From JBOGED01 sp050743205 (GTDB lineage Bacteria > Actinomycetota > Nitriliruptoria > Euzebyales > Egibacteraceae): a DNA stretch of 18,341 nt. Below are positions 7,961-14,742 of this stretch, one piece after another (within the stretch, counting starts at the first letter, position 1; every line of letters begins with the position of its first letter). The stretch is from the NCBI GenBank assembly GCA_050743205.1, contig JBOGEA010000083.1, forward strand, positions 1 to 18,341, in the 5' to 3' direction. The translations under genes were made by a program, and so were the position numbers. The notes under the pieces are model-generated. The model did no database searches. It saw only the letters and a list, made by a program, of their open reading frames with translations, and had not been told where the DNA came from.

Positions 7961-9566
7961 CAAACAGCGGATTGCCACCGGTCCGCTCCCACAGCTTGGC
8001 CACCAGCGCCGACGAGACGTCCAGGCCGGTCACGCGCTCGACGAAGTGCCCCACGTGCTTTCCGCTCAGCCCCTCAAGCCTCATCCGGCACGTCACCGGC
8101 TCGCGGCCCAGGTCGGCCAGCACACCGACAACGACCTCGTCCAGATCAGCCTTGGCGTCCCGGAACGTCCCGACCACCAGCAGACGCGCGTCGGCCAGCT
8201 CACGGACAAGGAACTGCAGCAGCCGCAGCGAGGGCACATCAGCCCGATGAAGATCATCAAGGACCACCACCAACGGACGGGCGCCCGCCACCCGCTTGAG
8301 GACCCCGGTCACCGCGTCGAACAGACGGAAACGCGCCTGCGCCGCCGGCAGGTCCGGCGGGTCGGCCAGCCCGGGCAGACGCTCAGCCACCCGCGGCACC
8401 AACTGGGCGATCACCGCCGCGTCCGACCCCAACGCATCACCCAGCCGCCCCTGCTCGCAGGCCTGCATCCACGAGCGCAGGATCTGCACCCACGGCCAGA
8501 ACGGCGGGGCGCCGTCAGCCTCCCACACCCGGCCCCACAGCACCGCCATACCCGCGGCCTGGGCCTGGTCGGCCAGATTCCGGGCGATGCTGGTCTTGCC
8601 GATGCCGGGCTCACCACCCACCAACACCAGCCGCCCCCGACCACTGCGCGCGTCGGCCAGCGCACCCCACAGCCGCGCAACCTCGACATCACGGCCCACG
8701 AACACACCACGAAATGGTGACGGGCCGGACGCCGGCATCCGGCCCGCCGTAGGGGCTCTGGCAGGTCGTGAAGCCCTGCCAGGGTCGGGTGGAACCCAGT
8801 CAAGCTCCGACTTTTGGACCAGGATCGCCTCATGCAGACGCTGCAGCTCCGCACTCGGGTCGATACCCAACGTGTCGGCCAGCAGCGCCCGCACATCATG
8901 GTAGACGTCCAGCGCGCCGGCCTGCCGGCCCGCCCGGTACAGCGCCAGCATCAGCTGGCCGCGCAGACCCTCCCGCAGCGGGTGCGCCACGACCAGCGCC
9001 TCCAACTCACCGACCAGCCCGGCATGCCGCCCCAACCCCAAATCCGCCGCGATCATGGTCTCTGTCGCGACCAGCCGCAGCTCCTCAAGACGAGCGATCT
9101 CACCCCGAGCGAACGGCAGGTCCGCGAAATCGGCCAACGCCTGGCCATACCACATGGCCAGCGCCGCGCGCAGCCTGGCCTCCGCAAGGTCAGGGTCACC
9201 GGCCTCCAGCGCCTGGCGCCCGCTGGCAACCAGGCGCTCGAAGCCGGCGGCGTCGAGCCGCTCGGGCGCAGCCCGCAGCAGGTAGCCGGGCCGTCGGGTG
9301 ACCAGCACGTGGCCGCCGTCGACCGGCCAGCGGCACGGCTCGAGCGCCTTGCGCAGGTTCGACACGTACACGTGCAGGGCGTGGGGAGCGCTGGCGGGCG
9401 GCTCACCGGCCCACAGCTCGTCGAGCAGCCGGTCCACAGAGACCACCGTGTTGGCGTGCACCACGAGCATGGCCAGCAACGCCCGCTGCCTTGGTGGGCC
9501 GAGGTCGAGCAGCCGACCGTCGCAGACGACTTCGACCGGCCCCAGCACCCGAAACTCCAGCGCCAT
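7926..9566 (-). CDS. SARP-family regulator with BTAD and AAA domains, N-terminal part of a frameshifted gene
   Basis: An AfsR-like activator of secondary metabolism. From ATG 9566 (MALEFRVLGPVEV) it has an OmpR-type winged-helix DNA-binding domain (residues 1-95, DRLLDELW and HVYVSNLRKAL), a BTAD domain (about 105-250, ending DTLGIDPSAELQRLHEAIL) and a STAND/AAA ATPase. Walker A is GGEPGIGKTS (317-326) and Walker B is VVVLDDLH (433-440). After GGNPLF (about residue 535) the frame is lost at base 7961, and 10 wrong residues follow to the stop. Two bases appear to be missing, since TTTG-AGC would read F-V-S with them. The truncated protein could still bind DNA and ATP. It is divergent from the Cys-rich peptide operon, and three direct repeats of the SARP type lie between them. 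Confidence 0.88.
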   Translation of the reverse strand: MALEFRVLGPVEVVCDGRLLDLGPPRQRALLAMLVVHANTVVSVDRLLDELWAGEPPASAPHALHVYVSNLRKALEPCRWPVDGGHVLVTRRPGYLLRAAPERLDAAGFERLVASGRQALEAGDPDLAEARLRAALAMWYGQALADFADLPFARGEIARLEELRLVATETMIAADLGLGRHAGLVGELEALVVAHPLREGLRGQLMLALYRAGRQAGALDVYHDVRALLADTLGIDPSAELQRLHEAILVQKSELDWVPPDPGRASRPARAPTAGRMPASGPSPFRGVFVGRDVEVARLWGALADARSGRGRLVLVGGEPGIGKTSIARNLADQAQAAGMAVLWGRVWEADGAPPFWPWVQILRSWMQACEQGRLGDALGSDAAVIAQLVPRVAERLPGLADPPDLPAAQARFRLFDAVTGVLKRVAGARPLVVVLDDLHRADVPSLRLLQFLVRELADARLLVVGTFRDAKADLDEVVVGVLADLGREPVTCRMRLEGLSGKHVGHFVERVTGLDVSSALVAKLWERTGGNPLFEPARAAAGGAG

Positions 9567-9686
9567 CAGGACGCCCCTTTGCCACCCAGTGTCCACGACC
9601 CTCTGACCTCAAGAGGCCCCACCCCACCCGTTCAGATACACCTGGCCTGGCGTCCCGGGAACCGCTGCAGCCATCCTCGAACACAC

Positions 9687-9729
9687 ACGTTGAGCGCACG
9701 TTGAGCGCTTCACCACTCGAACGTTGAGC
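9687..9729. promoter_or_regulatory. Putative SARP operator: three ACGTTGAGC direct repeats
   Basis: ACGTTGAGC occurs at 9687-9695, 9698-9706 and 9721-9729. The first two are exactly 11 bp apart, one helical turn. The third is 23 bp further, close to two turns. SARP activators are known to bind heptamer direct repeats with 11-bp spacing just upstream of the -10 region. The embedded TTGAGCG (copies 1 and 2; TTGAGCC in copy 3) resembles the TCGAGCG-type SARP heptamer. The adjacent regulator gene is the natural candidate to bind here, and the downstream peptide operon the natural target. Confidence 0.65.
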
Positions 9730-9924
9730 CATGCCGCACACCATGTGCTCGACCGACTGAAGAGCCTGAACCACACCTTTACAGATACCGACAAGAGGAC
9801 CAAGAAACAGGACTCGAGCCGACCCCGACCTAGTACCAGCAGGCACCCGCTCCAAAGCAAGCTCGTCCCGAGAAGACACGCTAGCTGCGTCAGGCGCTCC
9901 CGTCGGCAACTCCCCCTACTGATG

Positions 9925-9937
9925 AAGGGAGGTGATC
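9925..9937 (+). promoter_or_regulatory. Near-consensus Shine-Dalgarno of the peptide gene
   Basis: AAGGGAGGTGATC differs at one base from AAAGGAGGTGATC, the full complement of the 16S rRNA 3' end. The GGAGG core ends 8 bases before the GTG at 9941. Such an extended site fixes the start and suggests very strong translation, as expected for a precursor peptide. Confidence 0.8.
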
Positions 9938-9940
9938 AAT

Positions 9941-10024
9941 GTGAAGCAGATCTCAATTCGCAAGTTCGAGACCGTCAAGACCACCGCTGCCTGTTACTGC
10001 AGCTGCTCCTGCTCTGGCAACTGA
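9941..10024 (+). CDS. 27-residue Cys-rich peptide, putative RiPP precursor
   Basis: A small gene starting at GTG 9941 behind a near-perfect Shine-Dalgarno. The peptide has a 17-residue N-terminal part, MKQISIRKFETVKTTAA, which I read as a leader. It is followed by CYCSCSCSGN, four cysteines at alternate positions (18, 20, 22, 24) with serines between. Codons are C/G-ending but not extreme. The placement is typical of a RiPP precursor: it precedes a gene for an M50 protease with a PqqD-like domain and lies next to a SARP regulator. The C-x-C-x-C-x-C pattern recalls thiopeptide cores and also metal-thiolate peptides. The start, strand and product are well supported by the ribosome binding site and context; the chemistry is inference. 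I do not recognise this as a named family. Confidence 0.72.
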   Translation: MKQISIRKFETVKTTAACYCSCSCSGN

Positions 10025-10069
10025 GACACGCGGTGATCTAGCCATCGACGGGGCAGGGGTCAGAACAGC

Positions 10070-10171
10070 ATGCATCAGAGGGGTCTCGGTAGCGTCTGTT
10101 GCTGGCTCCTGTCCCAGAACAAATGCACGCTGCAGGGGCAGTCAGCTCAAAGAGTATCGGAGTTCAATTGA
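10070..10171 (+). CDS. Possible 33-aa leader or second small peptide
   Basis: A short ORF from ATG 10070 begins MHQRGLGSVCCWLL and contains three cysteines. Its TGA overlaps the likely ATG of the M50 gene (TGATG), the arrangement used for translational coupling. The ribosome binding site is poor (AGGGG about 12 bases upstream). It may be a coupling peptide, a second precursor or chance. It shares no motif with the 27-aa peptide. Confidence 0.28.
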   Translation: MHQRGLGSVCCWLLSQNKCTLQGQSAQRVSEFN

Positions 10172-11448
10172 TGGGAAAATATCTTGCGGACAGCCTGGTT
10201 ACTGTGTACCCCTTCACACAGCAGCCGGATGGCGCAGACGTTGCGATCGCCAACGCCGCGAATTCGGTTGTCCTTTCGGTACCCGCTGGCGCGCTGGACA
10301 TCTTGAACAGCCTTGCCGGAGGCAAGACGGTTGGTGAGACCCGGGCACTCTATGAGCGGCTACACGATGAGAAGCCTGACATTGAAGCATTCCTCGAGGT
10401 GATGGAGCGCGAGGGGTTCGTGACGACCAGCACCGATGGCGATGGCGAGCCCGCCCGGTCCGCGCTCGCGGTGGCAACACCGGCCCTGCCTACGAGCGCG
10501 AGTTGGCGACGCGGGCATTTCACCAAGATCACTCCCGAGACCGCTCGCCGGATCTGCAGCCCTGCGGTCCTTGCGAGCTGCGGCCTCGTCATTGTGCTGG
10601 GGCTGGCGCTCATCGCTTCGGACCCCTCTCTCCTCCCGTCGAGGACCATCTTGGTTTTTCCAAATCATCTCACGCTGTTGACCCTAGTGGTGACCGTCTA
10701 CGTCTTCTGCAGCATATTCCTCCACGAGCTTGGTCATCTGGTGGTGGCGCGTGCCGCCGGGGTGCCCTCTCGCCTCGGCCTCGGCCATCGGTTATGGGCT
10801 TTGGTGGCCGAGACGGAGATGACCGGCATCTGGATGGCGTCCAAGCGGCACCGCTACCTCGCGTTCCTGGCAGGCCCGCTCGTGGATGCCGTCTCGACAG
10901 CCATTCTCATTACGCTTCTCTGGACTGACCGTCAAGGCTGGGTGAGCTTGCCCTTCACCGTCGCTCTGGTGATCAGGGCCTGTGTGTTCACCTATCTGAT
11001 ACGACTACTGTGGCAGTGTCTGTTCTTTGTGCGCACCGACTTCTATTATGTCATCGCCAACGCTTTCAACTGTAAGAATTTGCTGGCTGACACCGAAGCT
11101 TTTATGCGCAACCAACTGGCTCGCATCCTGCCATCTATTGCCAAGGTCGATCAATCCGTCATACCTTTGCATGAGATGCGTGCCATTCGCTGGTACAGCT
11201 TGATCTGGCTGGTGGGCCGCGCCACGGCCTTCGGTGGTTTGTTCTTCATCACTTTACCTATATTTTGGGGCTATGGAGTCAGAATCGCCGGCGCATTTTT
11301 GGCAGATCGCCGCAGTCTCTACGAGGTTGCCGACGCGTTGGCATTCATGATGACGGAAGGCACGCTCCTTATCGCTGGCATGGTGCTGTGGATTCGTGGC
11401 CTTCTTAGCGCATTCAAGGGAGGATCTGATGCAATGGGAACACACTAG
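10171..11448 (+). CDS. M50-type membrane metalloprotease with N-terminal PqqD-like domain
   Basis: A 425-aa integral membrane protein from ATG 10171, with GGAG 8 bases upstream. Upstream TTG 10099 and ATG 10123 are possible but less well supplied with a binding site. Residues about 17-86 resemble a PqqD-like RiPP recognition element (DVAIANAANSVVLSVPAGAL, then a helical segment ending MEREGFV). Several membrane helices follow. One carries the zinc motif HELGH (185-189), and a later LAGPLVDAV (about 234) and RTDFYYVIANAFNCKNL with Asp290 fit the third metal ligand of site-2-protease-like enzymes and peptide zinc metalloproteases (YydH type). Likely roles are leader cleavage, export or immunity for the peptide. 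Its 3' end overlaps the next start by 20 bases, showing a shared operon. Confidence 0.8.
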   Translation: MGKYLADSLVTVYPFTQQPDGADVAIANAANSVVLSVPAGALDILNSLAGGKTVGETRALYERLHDEKPDIEAFLEVMEREGFVTTSTDGDGEPARSALAVATPALPTSASWRRGHFTKITPETARRICSPAVLASCGLVIVLGLALIASDPSLLPSRTILVFPNHLTLLTLVVTVYVFCSIFLHELGHLVVARAAGVPSRLGLGHRLWALVAETEMTGIWMASKRHRYLAFLAGPLVDAVSTAILITLLWTDRQGWVSLPFTVALVIRACVFTYLIRLLWQCLFFVRTDFYYVIANAFNCKNLLADTEAFMRNQLARILPSIAKVDQSVIPLHEMRAIRWYSLIWLVGRATAFGGLFFITLPIFWGYGVRIAGAFLADRRSLYEVADALAFMMTEGTLLIAGMVLWIRGLLSAFKGGSDAMGTH

Positions 11449-13393
11449 TCTGCGGTTCTCGCCGGAGTTGGTCGGACACGCAATCGTCCTAGAGGCCGAA
11501 CCCGGGCAGGCCCGCGACGCGGTCGTGCAGCAATGGCTTGCCAAGAGCCGGGAGAACGGCGCTGTCACCTGGCTGCTGCGATGTGCCTACGATTGGGGCG
11601 GCATGTGGGCGGGGTTGGCAGACCTGCTGCAGGATCTCGTGCCCCAGATCCGTCAGCGCGCGCCACAGCTCCTTGCGAAGCACAGCTATGAGTTGTGCTT
11701 AGTCCTGCCAACCTTGCGCCAGGACCTGGTGGTGAGGAATCCAACGCTCACCGACATCGCGAGCGGGCACGAAAAGACGCGCAACTTCCCCGCTGACCGA
11801 GCCTATCGCAGCCTTCACGGGCTGATCAATCTCCTGGACGCCTGGCATCGACTTGGTGACGGCTCGCCTTGGACGATTGCCTGCGACCAGTACGACCGGG
11901 CGAACAGCTTGATCCACCGCTTCTTTGCCGAGCTGATGCGACGTCGGGGGCGGCACCTGCACCTCAGCCTCCTTGTCGTCACTGCTCCCGGAACCGGTGA
12001 CGCCGTGATGCGCCGCTTTGACCCCAGCGCCGTGGCCCAGGCTGTACGCCTAGAGCTCCCCTCCACGAGACACGCCCCTGCCGACAAGAACCACATGACA
12101 GAGTTGGCGCGCGAGCTTGAGCAGAAAGTGAAACAGGATGCTGTCGCACAAGAGATGCATCTCCCGCGACTCATCCGCTATTGGCAGCAAAGCGAGCTCC
12201 CGCAGAACGCGATGCGGTGGCAGATCAAAGCCATGCAGATCTATAACTATCGAGGGTTGTACGAGGCTGCGGCGGTGTACAGCGCGTCGGTTGAGGCTGA
12301 TCTAGACCGCCTCTATGCAGAAGATAGAGCGCAGTACTACCTTGCCGTTGATGCGCTGTATTACTCCTGTTTATTGGTGGGCGAGGTCGAGCGTGCCCAG
12401 CGTTTACTCGAGGATTGGATTGTCCGGACGAAAGATCCTGCGCGCCTCGCGCCGCTGTACTACCTGATGGCCATGCAGTACGCACGCTATCTGCCTACAA
12501 CTGATCTAGCGGAGGCGGAGGAGTACCTGCAAGGCGCGCTCAACCTTTTGCCGGAAGCTGATGTGCCAGACGAAGAGCGCCATTTCCTTACCGTCTTCAA
12601 CTGGAATGGGCTAGCATTCGTGCGAGTCCGACAAGGGCGCCCCCAGGAGGCCCTGGATCTTTGCCGTGCGGGCATAGCCCAGCTAAACGCGCATCTGCGG
12701 CCAGACCGACATCGGCTGCACCGGTCAGTCCTTCTGTACAACATTGCCCAAGTGCACGCCCAAATTGGGCCCTACGAGGAAGCTCTTACGTATTTTGAGG
12801 CGGCCATGGCCATGGACCCAAACTATTCAGAGTATTACAATGAATACGGCAATGTTCAGTTCAAAATGGGCAGCCTGCACGAGGCTGAACAGGATTACCT
12901 TAAGGCGATTGAATTGAGCCCGCCATATCCAGAGGTCTGGACGAACCTTGGACAATGCTACCGCTCGATGGGCCGCATGGCCGATGCTGTGCGTGTCTAC
13001 TCGACCGCCCTCGACCTCGACCCGACGATGACCCTGGCACTGGCCGGCCGAGCGGAGGCATACACCGCGCTGAGTCAGCCGCGAGCGGCTCTGGCCGACT
13101 ACGATACGGCTTTGGCTCTCGACCAGGCACAGCCGCTGGTCCTTTCAAACCGTGCAGTCCTGCACTACCAGGCTGGGCGTGTACGGGCAGCGTTGGACGA
13201 CTTAGATAAGGCCGTGGCGTTGGCCCACCAGACCCCGCAGTTGTACAAAAACCGGGCGGTTGCGTTGAGGGACCTCGGCCGCAATGACGAGGCCGCGCGG
13301 GATCTCCGCTTCTACCTACAGCTCTGCCCCGACGCCGAGGATCGGGGCGAGGTGGAGCGCACACTATCAGCTCTCCAGAGCGCAATCGCCTAG
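11429..13393 (+). CDS. TPR protein with degenerate NTPase-like N-terminal domain
   Basis: A 654-aa soluble protein from ATG 11429, with GGGAGG 5 bases upstream; it overlaps the M50 gene. Residues 1 to about 230 resemble a STAND/AAA module that has lost its active site. EPGQARD (24-30) sits where a P-loop would be but lacks GKS/T, and WTIACDQYD (138-146) is a Walker-B-like strand. The middle is helical. Residues about 450-640 are clear TPR repeats, for example EYYNEYGNVQFKMGSLHEAE, PEVWTNLGQCYRSMGRMADA and PLVLSNRAVLHYQAGRVRAA. A scaffold for the peptide, its enzymes or a target is the simplest idea. No enzymatic function can be assigned. Confidence 0.8.
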   Translation: MQWEHTSLRFSPELVGHAIVLEAEPGQARDAVVQQWLAKSRENGAVTWLLRCAYDWGGMWAGLADLLQDLVPQIRQRAPQLLAKHSYELCLVLPTLRQDLVVRNPTLTDIASGHEKTRNFPADRAYRSLHGLINLLDAWHRLGDGSPWTIACDQYDRANSLIHRFFAELMRRRGRHLHLSLLVVTAPGTGDAVMRRFDPSAVAQAVRLELPSTRHAPADKNHMTELARELEQKVKQDAVAQEMHLPRLIRYWQQSELPQNAMRWQIKAMQIYNYRGLYEAAAVYSASVEADLDRLYAEDRAQYYLAVDALYYSCLLVGEVERAQRLLEDWIVRTKDPARLAPLYYLMAMQYARYLPTTDLAEAEEYLQGALNLLPEADVPDEERHFLTVFNWNGLAFVRVRQGRPQEALDLCRAGIAQLNAHLRPDRHRLHRSVLLYNIAQVHAQIGPYEEALTYFEAAMAMDPNYSEYYNEYGNVQFKMGSLHEAEQDYLKAIELSPPYPEVWTNLGQCYRSMGRMADAVRVYSTALDLDPTMTLALAGRAEAYTALSQPRAALADYDTALALDQAQPLVLSNRAVLHYQAGRVRAALDDLDKAVALAHQTPQLYKNRAVALRDLGRNDEAARDLRFYLQLCPDAEDRGEVERTLSALQSAIA

Positions 13394-13423
13394 CTGGGCC
13401 AACATGAAGACAAAGGAATACAG

Positions 13424-13870
13424 ATGGACCCGAGCACTGCCCGAACGTTAGGGCTGAAGGAGCTACTGTGCGAGGGACAGCCGTGCGTACTGGCGACAGT
13501 TGATCCGACGGGAGCGGCTTACACCACCTTGCTGAGTTGGGTTACGGCGTATGACGATCACACCGTCTGTCTAGCGCTTGATGCTCGAGGAACCGCCTTG
13601 CGTAATCTCCGGCATACCTCCTGGGTCGCGCTGGAGATCCTCTCGCCTAAGCGCGTGTTAGCCATTCGCGGTCGGGCACGCGTCCATCAAGGACAGATCG
13701 CGGCGTGCCCGTTCCCATCGGTGTTCGTGGAGATGGATGTGATCGAGGGTCGTGACCACACTGGCCGCGGCACCGTATGGTACGGTCCCTCCTACCGCTA
13801 TGCGGAAGGCAAAGAGCACCGCTACGTCGTGGAACAGGCTGTACTCAACGAGTTACGCAGGAGCGTGTGA
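13424..13870 (+). CDS. Pyridoxamine 5'-phosphate oxidase-fold (PPOX) flavoprotein
   Basis: A 148-aa protein from ATG 13424, 30 bases after the TPR gene in the same direction; AAAGGA lies about 8 bases upstream. It has the split-barrel pattern of the PPOX family: LLCEGQPCVLATVDPTGAAY near the N-terminus, VCLALDARGTALRNLRHTSWVALEIL in the middle, and a strand IRGRARVHQ. Such proteins bind FMN, F420 or heme and act as reductases or oxidases. Here it is the only obvious enzyme next to the Cys-rich peptide, so it could act on peptide thiols or on a precursor step, but this is inference from position. It is the last gene of the operon. Confidence 0.75.
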   Translation: MDPSTARTLGLKELLCEGQPCVLATVDPTGAAYTTLLSWVTAYDDHTVCLALDARGTALRNLRHTSWVALEILSPKRVLAIRGRARVHQGQIAACPFPSVFVEMDVIEGRDHTGRGTVWYGPSYRYAEGKEHRYVVEQAVLNELRRSV

Positions 13871-13986
13871 GGTATGGGTGGTGATTCAGCCCCAGGCGCC
13901 CCCAACTCGAAAACAATCCGAACCCGCACCTCCTGCATTACTAAGAGCTGCGCGGATAGGGGTGGCGTTCAGGGGCGGCGTTTGGG

Positions 13987-14062
13987 TCAAGTATCCCAGC
14001 GGTAGCTGGTCCACGCGCGCCGGATCAGTCTACGCAGGGTGATGATGGCGTGGGCGAGGGAA
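13987..14062 (-). pseudogene. Transposase C-terminal remnant (IS5-like)
   Basis: On the minus strand this reads SLAHAIITLRRLIRR, then AWTSYRWDT and a stop at 13987. That resembles the extreme C-terminus of IS5-type DDE transposases (LANALITLRRLIRRAW..RW). Nothing upstream in frame continues the similarity, so only about 25 residues remain. No terminal repeats are visible. Confidence 0.45.
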
Positions 14063-14355
14063 AGAGCGCATCGACCACCTTGTGGGCGGGGTCAGGAACC
14101 GCTTGTGGCGGCGTCCAACACGGTCTGCCCCAGGGTGGGAATCAGACATGTCCACAGCCTTCCTGACAGGCCGGGAACCCCGCAAAGTGTGGACTGATTG
14201 CAAGCTCAATCTGTGTCTTTGAGTCAGAGGAAAGACAGGCTGACCTGCGACTGCGACTCTCGTACATGATTGTGGCGTAGCTACCCCGACCCACGAGCGG
14301 CAACGCGCCGTGAGCAACCTGCGAGGAGTCCACACCGTACACACCCCCGCTCAAC

Positions 14356-14381
14356 CAGCGTCTGCGCTTACCCAGACGCTG
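14356..14381. terminator. Hairpin with 9-bp perfect stem
   Basis: CAGCGTCTG, an 8-base loop, then CAGACGCTG. It lies about 490 bases after the PPOX stop and upstream of the IS66 insertion. It has no T-run, so it may be a factor-independent terminator of the GC-rich type or just a chance stem. Confidence 0.35.
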
Positions 14382-14469
14382 CCAACCCCCCGGTTTGCGG
14401 CCATTCCCTCACCTGCAGACAAATGTAGCCTCACCGCCCAGCACAGAGAAGCCCCGAAATCAGGAGCAC

Positions 14470-14477
14470 GTTGGGCC
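14470..14477. repeat. Left copy of the 8-bp target-site duplication (GTTGGGCC)
   Basis: GTTGGGCC sits immediately outside the left inverted repeat and is repeated exactly at 16348-16355, outside the right one. IS66-family elements make 8-bp duplications. Confidence 0.85.
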
Positions 14478-14505
14478 GTATTGAGTTAGCGTGCTGGCCT
14501 GGTGT

Positions 14506-14742
14506 TCAGCGTCGGTGGACGGCGTCGCTGATGTAGGCCACCAGACGTTGGCGCAGGAAAAGGTCCCCGTCGTGGTCGACGGTGGGGGTGATGCGCCTGC
14601 CGGTGTCGGACAGGTCGGCGACGGCGGCGATGTGGGCCTGTGCGGTGCAGGCGAAGACCACTTCAGCGTCGTGGTCGCTGATCTGGGTGACGACCACCCG
14701 GTAGCGCGCATCGGCTGGGCGGGACCGACGCGCGGGGCTCAC
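14506..14742 (-). CDS. Small protein carried by the IS66 element
   Basis: A 78-aa protein whose GTG start (14742) overlaps the transposase stop by four bases (GTGA), implying coupling. It reads RYRVVVTQISDHDAEVVF, AHIAAVADLSDTGRRI and FLRQRLVAYISDAVHRR. I do not recognise a family. The position just inside the left inverted repeat suggests an accessory or passenger gene of the IS. Confidence 0.5.
   Translation of the reverse strand: MSPARRSRPADARYRVVVTQISDHDAEVVFACTAQAHIAAVADLSDTGRRITPTVDHDGDLFLRQRLVAYISDAVHRR

Larger units (their letters stand above)
9567..9940. other. Divergent promoter region between the regulator and the peptide gene
   Basis: It holds no protein gene that I can support. 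It contains the three ACGTTGAGC repeats (9687-9729) and the strong ribosome binding site of the peptide gene near 9925-9937. Both the leftward regulator promoter and the rightward operon promoter should lie here. I cannot pick a reliable -10/-35 pair. Confidence 0.65.
13871..14477. other. Intergenic region between the peptide operon and the IS66 element
   Basis: Apart from the transposase tail at about 13987-14062 (minus) and the hairpin at 14356-14381, I see no gene. Open frames on both strands have irregular composition. The stretch ends at the GTTGGGCC target copy of the IS66 element. It seems to be decayed mobile DNA. Confidence 0.55.

Noticed and set aside
7950..7975. Programmed frameshifting in the regulator
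   Set aside because: There is no slippery heptamer at the site (CTGTTTGAGCC) and no adjacent stimulatory structure, so mutation or sequencing error is simpler.
5648..8720. Long plus-strand frames opposite the regulator
   Set aside because: Shadows of the AAA/TPR-coding strand, rich in Gln, His and Arg, with no ribosome binding sites or recognisable domains.
9724..10041. A 105-codon plus-strand frame overlapping the Cys-rich peptide gene
   Set aside because: It has no suitable ribosome binding site and low-complexity composition. The strong site at 9925-9937 serves the GTG at 9941 in another frame.
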